From: Vibrio algivorus
Lineage (GTDB): Bacteria; Pseudomonadota; Gammaproteobacteria; Enterobacterales; Vibrionaceae
Assembly: GCF_002218005.2 (NCBI RefSeq)
Contig: NZ_AP018679.1
Span: forward strand, 868,001-932,000
Direction: 5' to 3'
Length of the DNA: 64,000 nucleotides
The notes beneath the pieces are model-generated. The model saw nothing but the letters and a program-made list of their open reading frames with translations, made no database searches and was not told where the DNA came from. A program made the translations under genes and the position numbers. Numbering within the stretch: position 1 is the stretch's first letter; the number at the start of each line of letters is the position of its first letter. Below are positions 43,951 through 52,302 of this stretch, piece after piece.

Positions 43951-45156
43951 TTAGTTAAAGAACCAAGAAACTAAAATAAACGCCCCAAATAAAAAGGAAG
44001 AAATCAAGGCCAGTGAACCACCACCTACCGTATAAGCTTTATCTAGTGACGCAATCTTAAAGGTTGGTTTACGAACCTGTATCACCATAGCTAGGGGACC
44101 CCAGATAGCAAGGAAGACTAAAGTCACTCCCGCGTATTCGAGCATATTTAAAAACTTATTCGAAAATAAACCCGTTACTATCAAAGGCAAAATAAAAGTT
44201 AATACGAAAAGCACTACTGACGTGACTGTCCCTTCTTCTAATTTGGTTCTTTTTACAAGGCCAGCAATCGCATCTTTATTTTGATCAAACAATGCCATCG
44301 ACACACCAAGGAATGAGGTCACTAAAGCCAAAGCAGAAAAAATAGCAATGATGGTTTTTAGTGCACCAGATGAGCCGCCAAATGCTGCGATAAGTTGTGA
44401 AATATCATCAAATTGACGAATTTCCGCGGTACCTAGGTTGCCGATAATCGCGAAAAGCCAAGTTAGGTAACAAATCAGCGGAATCACAGATCCAAGTAAA
44501 ACCATATTGCGAATCTGCTTTGGTGTCGCTTCTTTGTTGTACATAACAAGCGATGGAATCACTACCATAGAAGCAAAACTAGTAAAAATAGTGGTGCTGT
44601 GTTTAACCACATCTTTCCATAAGAAATTTGGCGTTTGCTCTAGGTACTCAATATGAATATTGGTAAAAAGTGTCACCACAACAGTAACCAACATAGTGAT
44701 CATCAAAATAAACAAAACACGGTTTAATATATCGATATACGATTTACCCGCGATGATTACAACCGCCATCAAAAAGGTAAATACCGTATAACAAATCGAC
44801 TGAGGGACATCAAAACCGATACCCGCTAATAAGTTATGGAACAGATCACCAATACCGAGAATGTAGGCAACTAAAATACAAATTAGCAGCATATAAAAGA
44901 AGAAGTTGATGACGAATTTGCCACTGGTTCCCAAAGATAGTTGGGCAACACTATTCATGCCACCATTTTGATCGGTTTTGGTACATGCTTCTGTTAGTAA
45001 TAAAGTGCCATAAGTGGTTCCCACAAAGATCACTAACATCAAAATTAAACTGACCGTAAAGCCAAATTGAGCTAATGCCATTGGAATGCCTAACATTCCG
45101 GCACCTAGTGCTGTTCCCGACAAAATCAAAGAACTACCGAATAATTTCATATTCAC
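43951..45156 (-). CDS. Aromatic amino-acid permease (TyrP/Mtr family)
   Basis: The 401-residue product has 11 membrane segments. Family features are SLILSGTALGAGMLGIPMALAQFGF at the N-terminus, ILNRVLFILMITMLV, STTIFTSFASMVVIPSLVMY in the sixth segment region and the late ALALVTSFLGVSMALFDQNKD. These match the hydroxy/aromatic amino-acid permeases TyrP and Mtr, which use the proton gradient. The substrate may be tyrosine or tryptophan; the sequence alone does not decide. The start is GTG at 45156, with AGGA 8 bases upstream; the next ATG is two codons later. It has its own strong terminator. Confidence 0.88.
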   Translation of the reverse strand: MNMKLFGSSLILSGTALGAGMLGIPMALAQFGFTVSLILMLVIFVGTTYGTLLLTEACTKTDQNGGMNSVAQLSLGTSGKFVINFFFYMLLICILVAYILGIGDLFHNLLAGIGFDVPQSICYTVFTFLMAVVIIAGKSYIDILNRVLFILMITMLVTVVVTLFTNIHIEYLEQTPNFLWKDVVKHSTTIFTSFASMVVIPSLVMYNKEATPKQIRNMVLLGSVIPLICYLTWLFAIIGNLGTAEIRQFDDISQLIAAFGGSSGALKTIIAIFSALALVTSFLGVSMALFDQNKDAIAGLVKRTKLEEGTVTSVVLFVLTFILPLIVTGLFSNKFLNMLEYAGVTLVFLAIWGPLAMVIQVRKPTFKIASLDKAYTVGGGSLALISSFLFGAFILVSWFFN

Positions 45157-45185
45157 TGCATCGGTCCTTTTACATTGGTTAGCTT

Positions 45186-45255
45186 ATATACCCAAGTGAT
45201 TTCAAGGTACAGCACTCAGACTCAGAGCTATCATCTTGATGGTTATTTGGGTATA
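45186..45255. repeat. Repeat family A, short form of 70 bp
   Basis: TATACCCAAGTGATTTCAAGG at the left end and TTATTTGGGTATA at the right end. Part of the interior (CAGAGCTATCATC) is kept. It lies upstream of the TyrP-like permease. Confidence 0.7.
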
Positions 45256-45540
45256 CGACATAGCATCAACAGAGTAATCCGCTGATTTTTTTAAAAATTG
45301 AATATATAGGGTATTTTTAAGACGCGCAGTGTAACAGAATATTTTGCTTTATGAGGAAGGACTAGTGAAAATGTGGAATTAAAACCTATTTACCTGCTTA
45401 ACTTTAAAATATTAGTATATGAATCTAAATTGGGAGTACAAATCAGATTTAAGCATTGCCTATTGACTTAAATTTAGAATCTATTTTCAATTAGGCCAAC
45501 ATTATCATTGACCTCATCAATTAAATTCATTTTGTTATAT

Positions 45541-45634
45541 GTTTGAAAGGTACTTACATTCCTACGCGAATCTTCCTGATTTAAAAACTTGGAGGGTAGC
45601 TCTGAATTCTGCATCTTGAAGTCACTTGGGGATA
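45541..45634. repeat. Repeat family A, truncated inverted copy
   Basis: GTTTGAAAGGTACTTACATTCC, then GAATCTTCCTGATTTAAAAACTTGGAGG and CTCTGAATTCTGCATCTTGAAGTC as in 5231-5372. The distal end is missing. It lies just after the yegS stop codon. Between this copy and 45256 there are about 285 bases in which no gene was seen. Confidence 0.75.
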
Positions 45635-45638
45635 TATC

Positions 45639-46526
45639 TCAAATTACTTCAGAATTTTGTGGTAACACTAACTTTATGGATTTAGGCACAACTTCAAATC
45701 GAATATGTTTAGTCTCGATAGGCTCACCATCTAAATTAATTGGCATAGCAGACTTTGATTGCCACTCAGCCCAAGGCACACTAAACCGTTTTACATATTC
45801 CCCACTTAACTCTGGGCTAAACATTTCCTTTATTGTTTGAATCAAGCTTTCTGCGGGAGTTTCTAGCCAAGCAACCACATCCATTAAACCATCATTAATT
45901 TTTGCATTAGGGGCTAATTGTTGTCCGCCTCCGGCTTGACGCCCATTACATATCGCACTAACAATAACTCGGCCGGTTAAGGTGTGATCAGGAATGGTTA
46001 ATACTCCATCATTTGGTTTGAAGTCTAAAGTTTTTAACAAACCATGAAGTGTGTATGCCCCACCACCAAGAAAGTTTTTTAATTCAACAGGAGTACTTGC
46101 CGTCACGTAAGCACCAAAACCGCCACTGGCTACATTCATAAAGTGCTCATCATTAGCTTTAATACAATCAACCGGCACGGCTTGACCATTTAACGCTAAC
46201 GACAACGCTTGGGAATAATCTGCGGGAATGTTGCAAGCGGTGGCAAAATCATTAGCGGTACCAAGTGGTAGAATTGCTAATTCAGGGCGCTGAGCTTCAT
46301 CGAACTTCATCATCGCATCCACGACTTCTTTCACAGAGCCATCGCCGCCGCCAATCATGATTCTCTGACAACCTTCTTGAATGGCTTCACGCACAAAACG
46401 CTCAACATCTCCCCCTTCCCAAGTCACCCTGACTTCAATAGATCCAGATTCTCTCGCTTGGAAGATCGATTGTCGCAGTAATTCAATTCCTGCTTTTTTG
46501 CCATTTAAAATAAGTCTAATATTCAT
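45639..46526 (-). CDS. yegS: Lipid kinase YegS (diacylglycerol-kinase family)
   Basis: The product has 295 residues. It matches E. coli YegS: LILNGKKAG near the N-terminus, RVTWEGGDVERFVREA, the nucleotide-binding IGGGDGSVKEVVDAM (GGDG motif), LPLGTANDFATACNIP and CNGRQAGGGQQLAPNAKINDGLMDV. YegS phosphorylates phosphatidylglycerol in vitro. The frame can start at a GTG two codons upstream. The ATG at 46526 is chosen because AAGGTG lies 4 bases before it and because of the family length. It follows the MarC-type gene by 15 bases, as the third gene of a unit that begins with the RutR-like regulator. Confidence 0.92.
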   Translation of the reverse strand: MNIRLILNGKKAGIELLRQSIFQARESGSIEVRVTWEGGDVERFVREAIQEGCQRIMIGGGDGSVKEVVDAMMKFDEAQRPELAILPLGTANDFATACNIPADYSQALSLALNGQAVPVDCIKANDEHFMNVASGGFGAYVTASTPVELKNFLGGGAYTLHGLLKTLDFKPNDGVLTIPDHTLTGRVIVSAICNGRQAGGGQQLAPNAKINDGLMDVVAWLETPAESLIQTIKEMFSPELSGEYVKRFSVPWAEWQSKSAMPINLDGEPIETKHIRFEVVPKSIKLVLPQNSEVI

Positions 46527-46541
46527 ATGCACCTTGATTTG

Positions 46542-47153
46542 TTATGAAAACAAAAATGCTTTCACGCCAGACAACATAAATTGAGCTCCCATTGCAATCA
46601 CAATCACCCCCATATAACTCGTGACCATTTTCTTAACCATAGTTGGCTCTTTTTGCTCTTTAGAGAAAGCAACAAACGCCAATAGCACGAATAGAAGCAC
46701 TAACATTGCAACTATAACGCCAATAACCGCAATGTAAGGAATCAGTGATTGATGGTGAGATGCCGCGACGGTAATAACCCCTGTAATGGTGCCGGGACTC
46801 GCAGCAAACAGTACTAATCCTGTCGTTTTATGGCTTGTGGAAGTGGAAAGTTGCTCTGTTGGTGGGGCTTGTGATTGTTGTGCGGAAATGATCATCTGCA
46901 CACCAATCCAAATCAAAATACCACCACCAGCACACGAAAACGCTGGCAAAGAGATGCCAAACGCATGCAGTACTGATGTGCCGGCAAAGGCCGCAATCAA
47001 CAAAACAATTGCAATGGTAAATGCAGCTTTAATTGCTTCTTTATACTGTTGAGGCTTGCTCTGCCCACGCGTGGCATCGGCAAACATTTGCGCACAAATG
47101 GCGGGGTTGACCAAAGCAAGTATAGTGATAATGGCTTGGGTATAGTGCTGCAT
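46542..47153 (-). CDS. MarC/UPF0056 family inner-membrane protein
   Basis: The 203-residue product has six hydrophobic segments. NPAICAQMFADATRG in the first loop, the FSCAGGGILIWIGVQMI segment and FAASPGTITGVITVAASH are characteristic of the MarC/SnatA family. Members include small neutral amino-acid exporters, but for MarC itself no transport role is proven. The gene lies 35 bases after the TetR-like regulator and 15 bases before yegS, so it is probably in their operon. It could be the effector target of that regulator. Confidence 0.85.
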   Translation of the reverse strand: MQHYTQAIITILALVNPAICAQMFADATRGQSKPQQYKEAIKAAFTIAIVLLIAAFAGTSVLHAFGISLPAFSCAGGGILIWIGVQMIISAQQSQAPPTEQLSTSTSHKTTGLVLFAASPGTITGVITVAASHHQSLIPYIAVIGVIVAMLVLLFVLLAFVAFSKEQKEPTMVKKMVTSYMGVIVIAMGAQFMLSGVKAFLFS

Positions 47154-47188
47154 AACAACCTTTAAGGAATACGGTAAGTACGACTATT

Positions 47189-47806
47189 TTAACCGTTGTT
47201 AGAATTAACGCCACAGCCTTTTAAGATCATTGAAGTTAAGAACTCCGCTGCTTCATCGTAATCCTTACGAGCCAATTTATTTTTATTCATCACCCGACAA
47301 ATCTGCCAACCAAAGTCCGCATACGTTTGCGTCGCCGCCCAAATAGTAAACATTAAGTGGTGGGGAGAAACGGTATCCATTCTGCCCTGATCAATCCATG
47401 ATTGAAACTTTGCAATGATCATTTCTGACTGCTGCTGTAATTCATCTTCAATATCTTTTGGTAAGGATTGCCCGCCAGACATCACTTCATTAGCAAATAC
47501 CTTGGAGGCATAGGCATGATCGCGCGAGATAATCAGCTTGGTCTTGATGTATTCGGTTAGCGCTTCGATAGGATCATCAAGCTCTTGAATCGGCTTAGAT
47601 GATTGTAGTAAAGGCACAGTCACACTTTCGAGTACCGCACGATAAAGGTTATCTTTGGAATTGTAATAATAATAGATATTTGGCTTAGGAATGTTGGCTT
47701 CTTTGGCAATGTCTGCCACTTTAGTTGCCGCGTAACCGTGTTTAGCAAAATGCTGGCTGGCCGCTTCAATAATGACGCTTTGATTTCGTTCTCTCACCTT
47801 TGCCAC
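47189..47806 (-). CDS. rutR: TetR-family regulator, RutR-like
   Basis: The 205-residue product has a TetR helix-turn-helix in residues 10-55 (ATKVADIAKEANIPKPNIYYYYNSKDNLYRAVLES). The C-terminal half follows E. coli RutR: EYIKTKLIISRDHAYASKVFANEVMSGG, then HHLMFTIWAATQTYADFGWQI. RutR binds uracil or thymine and controls pyrimidine and purine degradation, glutamine supply and pH-linked genes in E. coli. Here it sits next to gcl-hyi-glxR, and a RutR-like box lies before xdhA, so a role in nucleobase catabolism is plausible. The name rutR means closest family, not proven orthology. The rut genes themselves are not in the window. Confidence 0.75.
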   Translation of the reverse strand: MAKVRERNQSVIIEAASQHFAKHGYAATKVADIAKEANIPKPNIYYYYNSKDNLYRAVLESVTVPLLQSSKPIQELDDPIEALTEYIKTKLIISRDHAYASKVFANEVMSGGQSLPKDIEDELQQQSEMIIAKFQSWIDQGRMDTVSPHHLMFTIWAATQTYADFGWQICRVMNKNKLARKDYDEAAEFLTSMILKGCGVNSNNG

Positions 47807-48133
47807 TTAGTCACTCCCGTCTTGTTGCCAAAATCCGTTGTGATTAGTGTTTTATCATAGCGAGCAAGAAATTCATCCTTTTTTTCCAACCAATTAACCA
47901 AAAAGAGACGTCAAGTCACTTGGGTCTAAAAAGTCCCGAGCGGCATCATTACTTCATTAATCCGTCGCACACAAAACTAAGATTAATTTTTCAGCCACTC
48001 GGGGCGCACTAAAGGAGACAAAAAGTGCGGTAAAAACTGAGTTTTTGCGGGATGAAAGGTTTATTCCCAAATATAAACCAAACATGCCAGTTCAATGCAA
48101 ACACTCAGTTATAACGAAAATAGTACTGATTAA
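47807..48133. other. Non-coding region upstream of the TetR-like gene
   Basis: No gene is seen. CCCGAGCGG near 47936 and CCACTCGGGG near 47996 are partly complementary. A good ribosome-binding-like AAAGGAG near 48012 is followed only by a two-codon frame. Promoters for the TetR unit must lie at the left end. Confidence 0.4.
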
Positions 48134-48279
48134 TATACCTAAAGTAATTGGAGTTGCAGTGAGGCGACAAGTGAATGAGGCCCCATGAGCATAGCTCGCC
48201 TATGACTTTCTTTAATAAAGACACAGGGGGACGAATGAACGCCGTCAACAAAGCTGCAGCTTCAAGTACGAAAGGTATA
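48134..48279. repeat. ERIC-like repeat (family B), long form
   Basis: The 146-bp unit begins ATACCTAAAGTAATTGGAG and ends CTTCAAGTACGAAAGGTATA. The middle block CATGAGCATAGCTCGCCTATG is palindrome-like, as in ERIC elements. It directly follows the glxR stop. Confidence 0.7.
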
Positions 48280-48280
48280 G

Positions 48281-49177
48281 CTATTCACCACGAATATTAT
48301 GCTTACCACGCGCTTCAATGGCTTTGATTAATGCAGAGTGATCCCAGTTAGAACCATCCATCTCCGCACATTCACCAAATAATTGTTGGGCGGTCGCGGT
48401 ATTAGGTAGATCAAGACCTAGTTGCTCAGCACCTGTTAACGCAAGGTTTAAGTCTTTTTGGTGAAGTGAAATTCTAAAGCCTGGGTCGAACGTGCCTTTC
48501 ACCATGCGCTCGCCATGTACTTCCAAAATTTTAGAGTTGGCAAAACCACCCATTAATGCACTACGTACTCGTGCAGGATCCGCTCCGGCTTTTGAAGCAA
48601 AGACAAAGGCTTCGGATACCGCTTCAATATTTAACGCAACGATGATCTGGTTAGCGACTTTACAAATTTGGCCTGCTCCATTGTCACCAACTAGCGTAAT
48701 GTTTTGCCCCATCACTTCAAATAGAGGTTTTGCACGCTCAAACGCCTCCTCACTACCGCCGACCATGATGGTCAGCGTGGCATTAATAGCTCCAACTTCA
48801 CCACCAGAAACTGGTGCATCAAGGTAATCTGCACCACATTCTTTAATTTGTTTTGCAAACTCTTGAGTTTCAATTGGCGCAATCGAACTCATATCAATCA
48901 CGAGCTTACCTGCTGATAAACCCTGCGCAATACCATTGTCACCAAATAGAGCATCAGCAACATCTGGCGTATTTGGCACCATAGTAATAATTACATCAGC
49001 TTGTTGTGCTGCTTCTTTACCACTGTGCACAACTGTTGCACCGCCATCGACTAGTTCCTGAGGTGGCGCAATGAAATGGTCAGAAACCACAATCGAATAA
49101 CCCGCTTTCTGCAAGTTAATCGCCATTGGTTTGCCCATGATACCCGTACCGATAAATGCAATTGTTGGTGTAGTCAT
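48281..49177 (-). CDS. glxR: Tartronate semialdehyde reductase
   Basis: The product has 298 residues. This NADH-dependent beta-hydroxyacid dehydrogenase reduces tartronate semialdehyde to D-glycerate. The N-terminal Rossmann motif is TIAFIGTGIMGKPMAINLQ. The substrate motif DAPVSGGEVGAINATLTIMVGG and the catalytic lysine region GAGQICKVANQIIVALNIEAVSEAF follow. The long frame begins at 49240, but GGATGAG precedes the ATG at 49177 and matches the family start (MTTPTIAFIG). It is the third gene of gcl-hyi-glxR. Confidence 0.92.
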   Translation of the reverse strand: MTTPTIAFIGTGIMGKPMAINLQKAGYSIVVSDHFIAPPQELVDGGATVVHSGKEAAQQADVIITMVPNTPDVADALFGDNGIAQGLSAGKLVIDMSSIAPIETQEFAKQIKECGADYLDAPVSGGEVGAINATLTIMVGGSEEAFERAKPLFEVMGQNITLVGDNGAGQICKVANQIIVALNIEAVSEAFVFASKAGADPARVRSALMGGFANSKILEVHGERMVKGTFDPGFRISLHQKDLNLALTGAEQLGLDLPNTATAQQLFGECAEMDGSNWDHSALIKAIEARGKHNIRGE

Positions 49178-49240
49178 AATCTCATCCTTAATATTAATTC
49201 TGTTTTTATATTCGAAACTTTTGAGTATGGATTGCCTCAA

Positions 49241-50017
49241 TTAAGACAACGATGTCATCCACGACAGACCTTCTTGTGTGGTCGTCTTCGGCTTATATTC
49301 ACAACCAATCCAACCGTCGTAACCAATGCTATCTAAATGGTTAAACAAGAATGGATAGTTGATCTCACCTGTGCCCGGTTCATGTCGCCCTGGGTTATCG
49401 GCTAATTGAACATGTTGAATTTGGCCAAGGTGCTCACTCAAGGTTGGTGCTAAATCACCTTCCATAATTTGCATGTGATAAATGTCGTATTGGAAATTCA
49501 AATTATCGCTGCCTACCTTTTTAATGATGTCGAGAGCTTGCTGAGTATTGGTTAAGAAAAAGCCCGGAATATCGCGAGTATTGATGGCTTCAATAATCAA
49601 GCTGATACCATTTTCTTTCAGTGCCCCGGCGGCAAAACGTAAATTGCTAACAAAGGTTTCTTCTGCTTGTTGCGCCGTCACACCATCAGGCACGATACCC
49701 GCAAGACAGTTCACTTGGTTGCAATCAAGCGCTTTGGCATATTGAATTGCTTTCGCTACCCCTTGCTGAAATTCATCAACTCGATTGGGATCAACCGCAA
49801 TACCGCGATCGCCTGCTTGCCAATCACCAGCGGGTAGGTTAAATAGCACTTGCTTTAGGTGGTTAGATTCCAACACACCTTTAATCGTGCTAGCTTCAAA
49901 ATCGTAAGGAAACAGATACTCTACTCCCTGAAAACCGGCTTGTGCTGCTTGTTCAAAGCGTTGTAAAAAATCCACTTCGGTAAATAACATTGATAGATTT
50001 GCCGCAAACTTAGGCAT
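49241..50017 (-). CDS. hyi: Hydroxypyruvate isomerase
   Basis: The 258-residue product, the same length as E. coli Hyi, is a TIM-barrel enzyme of the xylose-isomerase-like family that interconverts tartronate semialdehyde and hydroxypyruvate. MPKFAANLSMLFTEVDFLQRFEQAAQAGFQGVEYLFPY is nearly the textbook N-terminus. Metal and substrate residues lie in LIIEAINTRDIPGFFL, YDIYHMQIMEGD and HVQLADNPGRHEPGTGEINYPF. The frame can extend seven codons upstream, but AAGGAG and GAAGGAT immediately precede the ATG at 50017. It lies between gcl and glxR with intervals of 81 and 63 bases. Confidence 0.93.
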   Translation of the reverse strand: MPKFAANLSMLFTEVDFLQRFEQAAQAGFQGVEYLFPYDFEASTIKGVLESNHLKQVLFNLPAGDWQAGDRGIAVDPNRVDEFQQGVAKAIQYAKALDCNQVNCLAGIVPDGVTAQQAEETFVSNLRFAAGALKENGISLIIEAINTRDIPGFFLTNTQQALDIIKKVGSDNLNFQYDIYHMQIMEGDLAPTLSEHLGQIQHVQLADNPGRHEPGTGEINYPFLFNHLDSIGYDGWIGCEYKPKTTTQEGLSWMTSLS

Positions 50018-50098
50018 ATCCTTCTCCTTTTTCTGCAACTAAAAAGAAATATTCAAGCATTGAAGAAGCTGTCAATACGGCAGCCCTTCAATGATGTA

Positions 50099-51874
50099 TT
50101 ACTGGTTAAAGGTAATCGCGGTTGGGGCGTCACCTTGCTCTCCGGCCAAGCTTTCAAACTCATTAATGCCGTCGATTTCTACACCCATTGCGATATTCGT
50201 CACACGCTCTAGAATGAATTCCACGACTACTGGTACACGGTGTTTCGCCATCAGTGCTTTGGCTTCTTCAAACGCAGCTGGCGCATCTTCAGGATTACGA
50301 ACACGAATCGCTTTACAACCTAACCCTTCCACAACCGCCACATGATCCACCCCATAGCCTTCCATTTCTGGTGCGTTTTGGTTTTCAAAGGCAAGCTGTA
50401 CACAGTAATCAATATCGAACTGGCGTTGCGCCTGACGAATCAAACCAAGGTAAGAGTTGTTCACCACCACATGAATATAAGGCAGGTTGAACTGAGCTCC
50501 GGCAGCCAATTCTTCGATCATAAATTGGAAATCGTAGTCACCAGAAATCGCAACAATCGGACGATTTGGATCGGCGGCGCGTACACCTAAAGCAGCTGGA
50601 ATCGTCCAACCTAATGGGCCAGCTTGACCACAGTTGATCCAATGACGAGGTTTATACACATGTAAGAACTGGGCTGCGGCAATTTGCGACAAACCGATTG
50701 TGCTGACGTAACAAGTATCTTCCCCAAACGCTTTGTTCATTTCTTCATAAACACGCATTGGTTTCATTGGTACTTCTTCAAAGTGAGTTTTACGCAGCAT
50801 GCTTGATTTACGCTCAATACACTCACCAACCCAGCTAGAACGATCTTTTAGCTTTCCAGAGGCCTTCATTTCTTTTGCAACTTCTAAGAACAGCGTTAAT
50901 GCCGACTTCGCATCTGACACAATGCCAAGATCAGGGCAGAACACGCGCCCAATTTGCGTCGGTTCAATATCCACATGCACAAACTTACGACCTTGCGTAT
51001 ACACATCTACTGAACCGGTATGACGATTTGCCCAGCGGTTACCAATACCTAATACAAAATCAGACGCTAACATGGTGGCATTACCGTAACGGTGTGAAGT
51101 TTGTAGCCCTACCATGCCAGCCATAAGTTCATGGTTGTCTGGAATACTGCCCCAACCCATTAGCGTTGGAATAACCGGAACATTTAAAATCTCAGCAAGT
51201 TCTTGCAACTCAGCACTTGCCCCAGCATTAATCACGCCACCACCTGACACGATCAAAGGCTTGTCCGATTCTGTTAACATCGTCAGCGCTTTTTCTACTT
51301 GGCTGCGAGTTGCAGTTGGTTGATACGGCTCAAGCGGCTCATAAGTATCGATATCAAACTCGATTTCAGCCAACTGCACATCAATCGGTAAATCGATTAA
51401 TACTGGGCCCGGACGCCCTGAACGCATGATGTGAAATGCTTGTTGGAATGCACGTGGCACTAGCGCAGGCTCTAAAACCGTGGTCGCCCATTTGGTAACT
51501 GGTTTGGCAATCGACTCAATATCTACCGCTTGGAAATCTTCTTTGTGTAAACGAGCACGAGGAGCTTGGCCGGTAATACATAAAATTGGAATCGAATCTG
51601 CAGATGCTGAATACAGGCCAGTGATCATATCGGTTCCCGCAGGGCCAGATGTTCCTATGCATACCCCAATATTTTTATCATTAGTTCGGGTATAACCTTC
51701 AGCCATATGCGAAGCACCTTCTACATGGCGTGCCAGTACATGATCAATCCCACCAATTTTTTTCATCGCTGCATAAAATGGGTTTATTGCCGCACCAGGT
51801 ACACCAAATGCGATATCCACCCCTTCTCTTTTCAATACTTCCACTGCAGCTTCAATCGCTTTCATTTTAGCCAT
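50099..51874 (-). CDS. gcl: Glyoxylate carboligase
   Basis: The 591-residue thiamine-diphosphate and FAD-dependent enzyme joins two glyoxylate molecules to tartronate semialdehyde with loss of CO2. It follows E. coli Gcl along its length, for example GVPGAAINPFYAAMKK, ARHVEGASHMAEGYTR and TIGLSQIAAAQFLHV, and it ends in a short acidic tail. It has valine in ARHVEGAS in place of the usual ThDP-activating glutamate, which is the known special feature of Gcl. It starts the gcl-hyi-glxR operon. An ATTGTATACAAT palindrome lies 20 bases upstream of its start codon. Confidence 0.94.
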   Translation of the reverse strand: MAKMKAIEAAVEVLKREGVDIAFGVPGAAINPFYAAMKKIGGIDHVLARHVEGASHMAEGYTRTNDKNIGVCIGTSGPAGTDMITGLYSASADSIPILCITGQAPRARLHKEDFQAVDIESIAKPVTKWATTVLEPALVPRAFQQAFHIMRSGRPGPVLIDLPIDVQLAEIEFDIDTYEPLEPYQPTATRSQVEKALTMLTESDKPLIVSGGGVINAGASAELQELAEILNVPVIPTLMGWGSIPDNHELMAGMVGLQTSHRYGNATMLASDFVLGIGNRWANRHTGSVDVYTQGRKFVHVDIEPTQIGRVFCPDLGIVSDAKSALTLFLEVAKEMKASGKLKDRSSWVGECIERKSSMLRKTHFEEVPMKPMRVYEEMNKAFGEDTCYVSTIGLSQIAAAQFLHVYKPRHWINCGQAGPLGWTIPAALGVRAADPNRPIVAISGDYDFQFMIEELAAGAQFNLPYIHVVVNNSYLGLIRQAQRQFDIDYCVQLAFENQNAPEMEGYGVDHVAVVEGLGCKAIRVRNPEDAPAAFEEAKALMAKHRVPVVVEFILERVTNIAMGVEIDGINEFESLAGEQGDAPTAITFNQ

Positions 51875-51893
51875 AACTCAACTTCCTTTTGAT

Positions 51894-51905
51894 ATTGTAT
51901 ACAAT
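51894..51905. promoter_or_regulatory. GntR-type operator candidate at gcl
   Basis: ATTGTATACAAT is a perfect 12-bp palindrome ending 20 to 31 bases before the gcl start codon. FCD-type GntR regulators commonly bind TTGTATACAA-like sequences. Confidence 0.55.
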
Positions 51906-52128
51906 TAAAAATACATGATTCAGTCTAGGCTCGACAATTTGAATTGTGCAAATAAAAAACAAAAATATTTTCAAATAAAGTGTAAATATTGAGTTAAAGC
52001 ACTGGTTATAAAGAAATTAAAACTGATCCGACCAAGTGTTGTACATTTTGTTTGAGTGCACAAAATGCTAAATAAACTTTGATCTTTTGTGAAAACGAGG
52101 ATATACCTAGACAAGAAATTAAAACATT

Positions 52129-52140
52129 AATGTACACAAT
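52129..52140. promoter_or_regulatory. GntR-type operator candidate at malate synthase
   Basis: AATGTACACAAT has the TGTACA core and matches the site at 54576-54585 in eight of ten bases. It lies about 165 bp before the malate synthase ATG. Confidence 0.45.
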
Positions 52141-52185
52141 CTTGTTTAAATAAACACAAATACAAGAAATTCGTAGATAAGATTC

Positions 52186-52225
52186 ATACCAATCAAATTA
52201 ATTAGATAATTAGTAAGATTGGTAT
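52186..52225. repeat. Palindromic repeat family D, short form
   Basis: ATACCAATCAAATTAATTAG and AAGATTGGTAT are inverted ends of a 40-bp element. The long form is at 54006-54108. Confidence 0.65.
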
Positions 52226-52302
52226 CAAAAACTCAAAATCACCCCAACGTTTTTGGGTTTACCCGTATTGACTGCTCGTACATGTTCATAAAGGAGACGA
52301 TT

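Larger units (their letters stand above)
51875..52302. promoter_or_regulatory. Divergent control region of gcl and malate synthase
   Basis: This 428-bp AT-rich space has no gene. It holds palindromic sites of TGTACA/TGTATACA type at 51894-51905, near 52039-52046 and at 52129-52140, and a short palindrome of repeat family D (52186-52225) in the malate-synthase leader. The pattern suits one shared repressor, most simply the GntR protein encoded at 54634. Confidence 0.55.
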
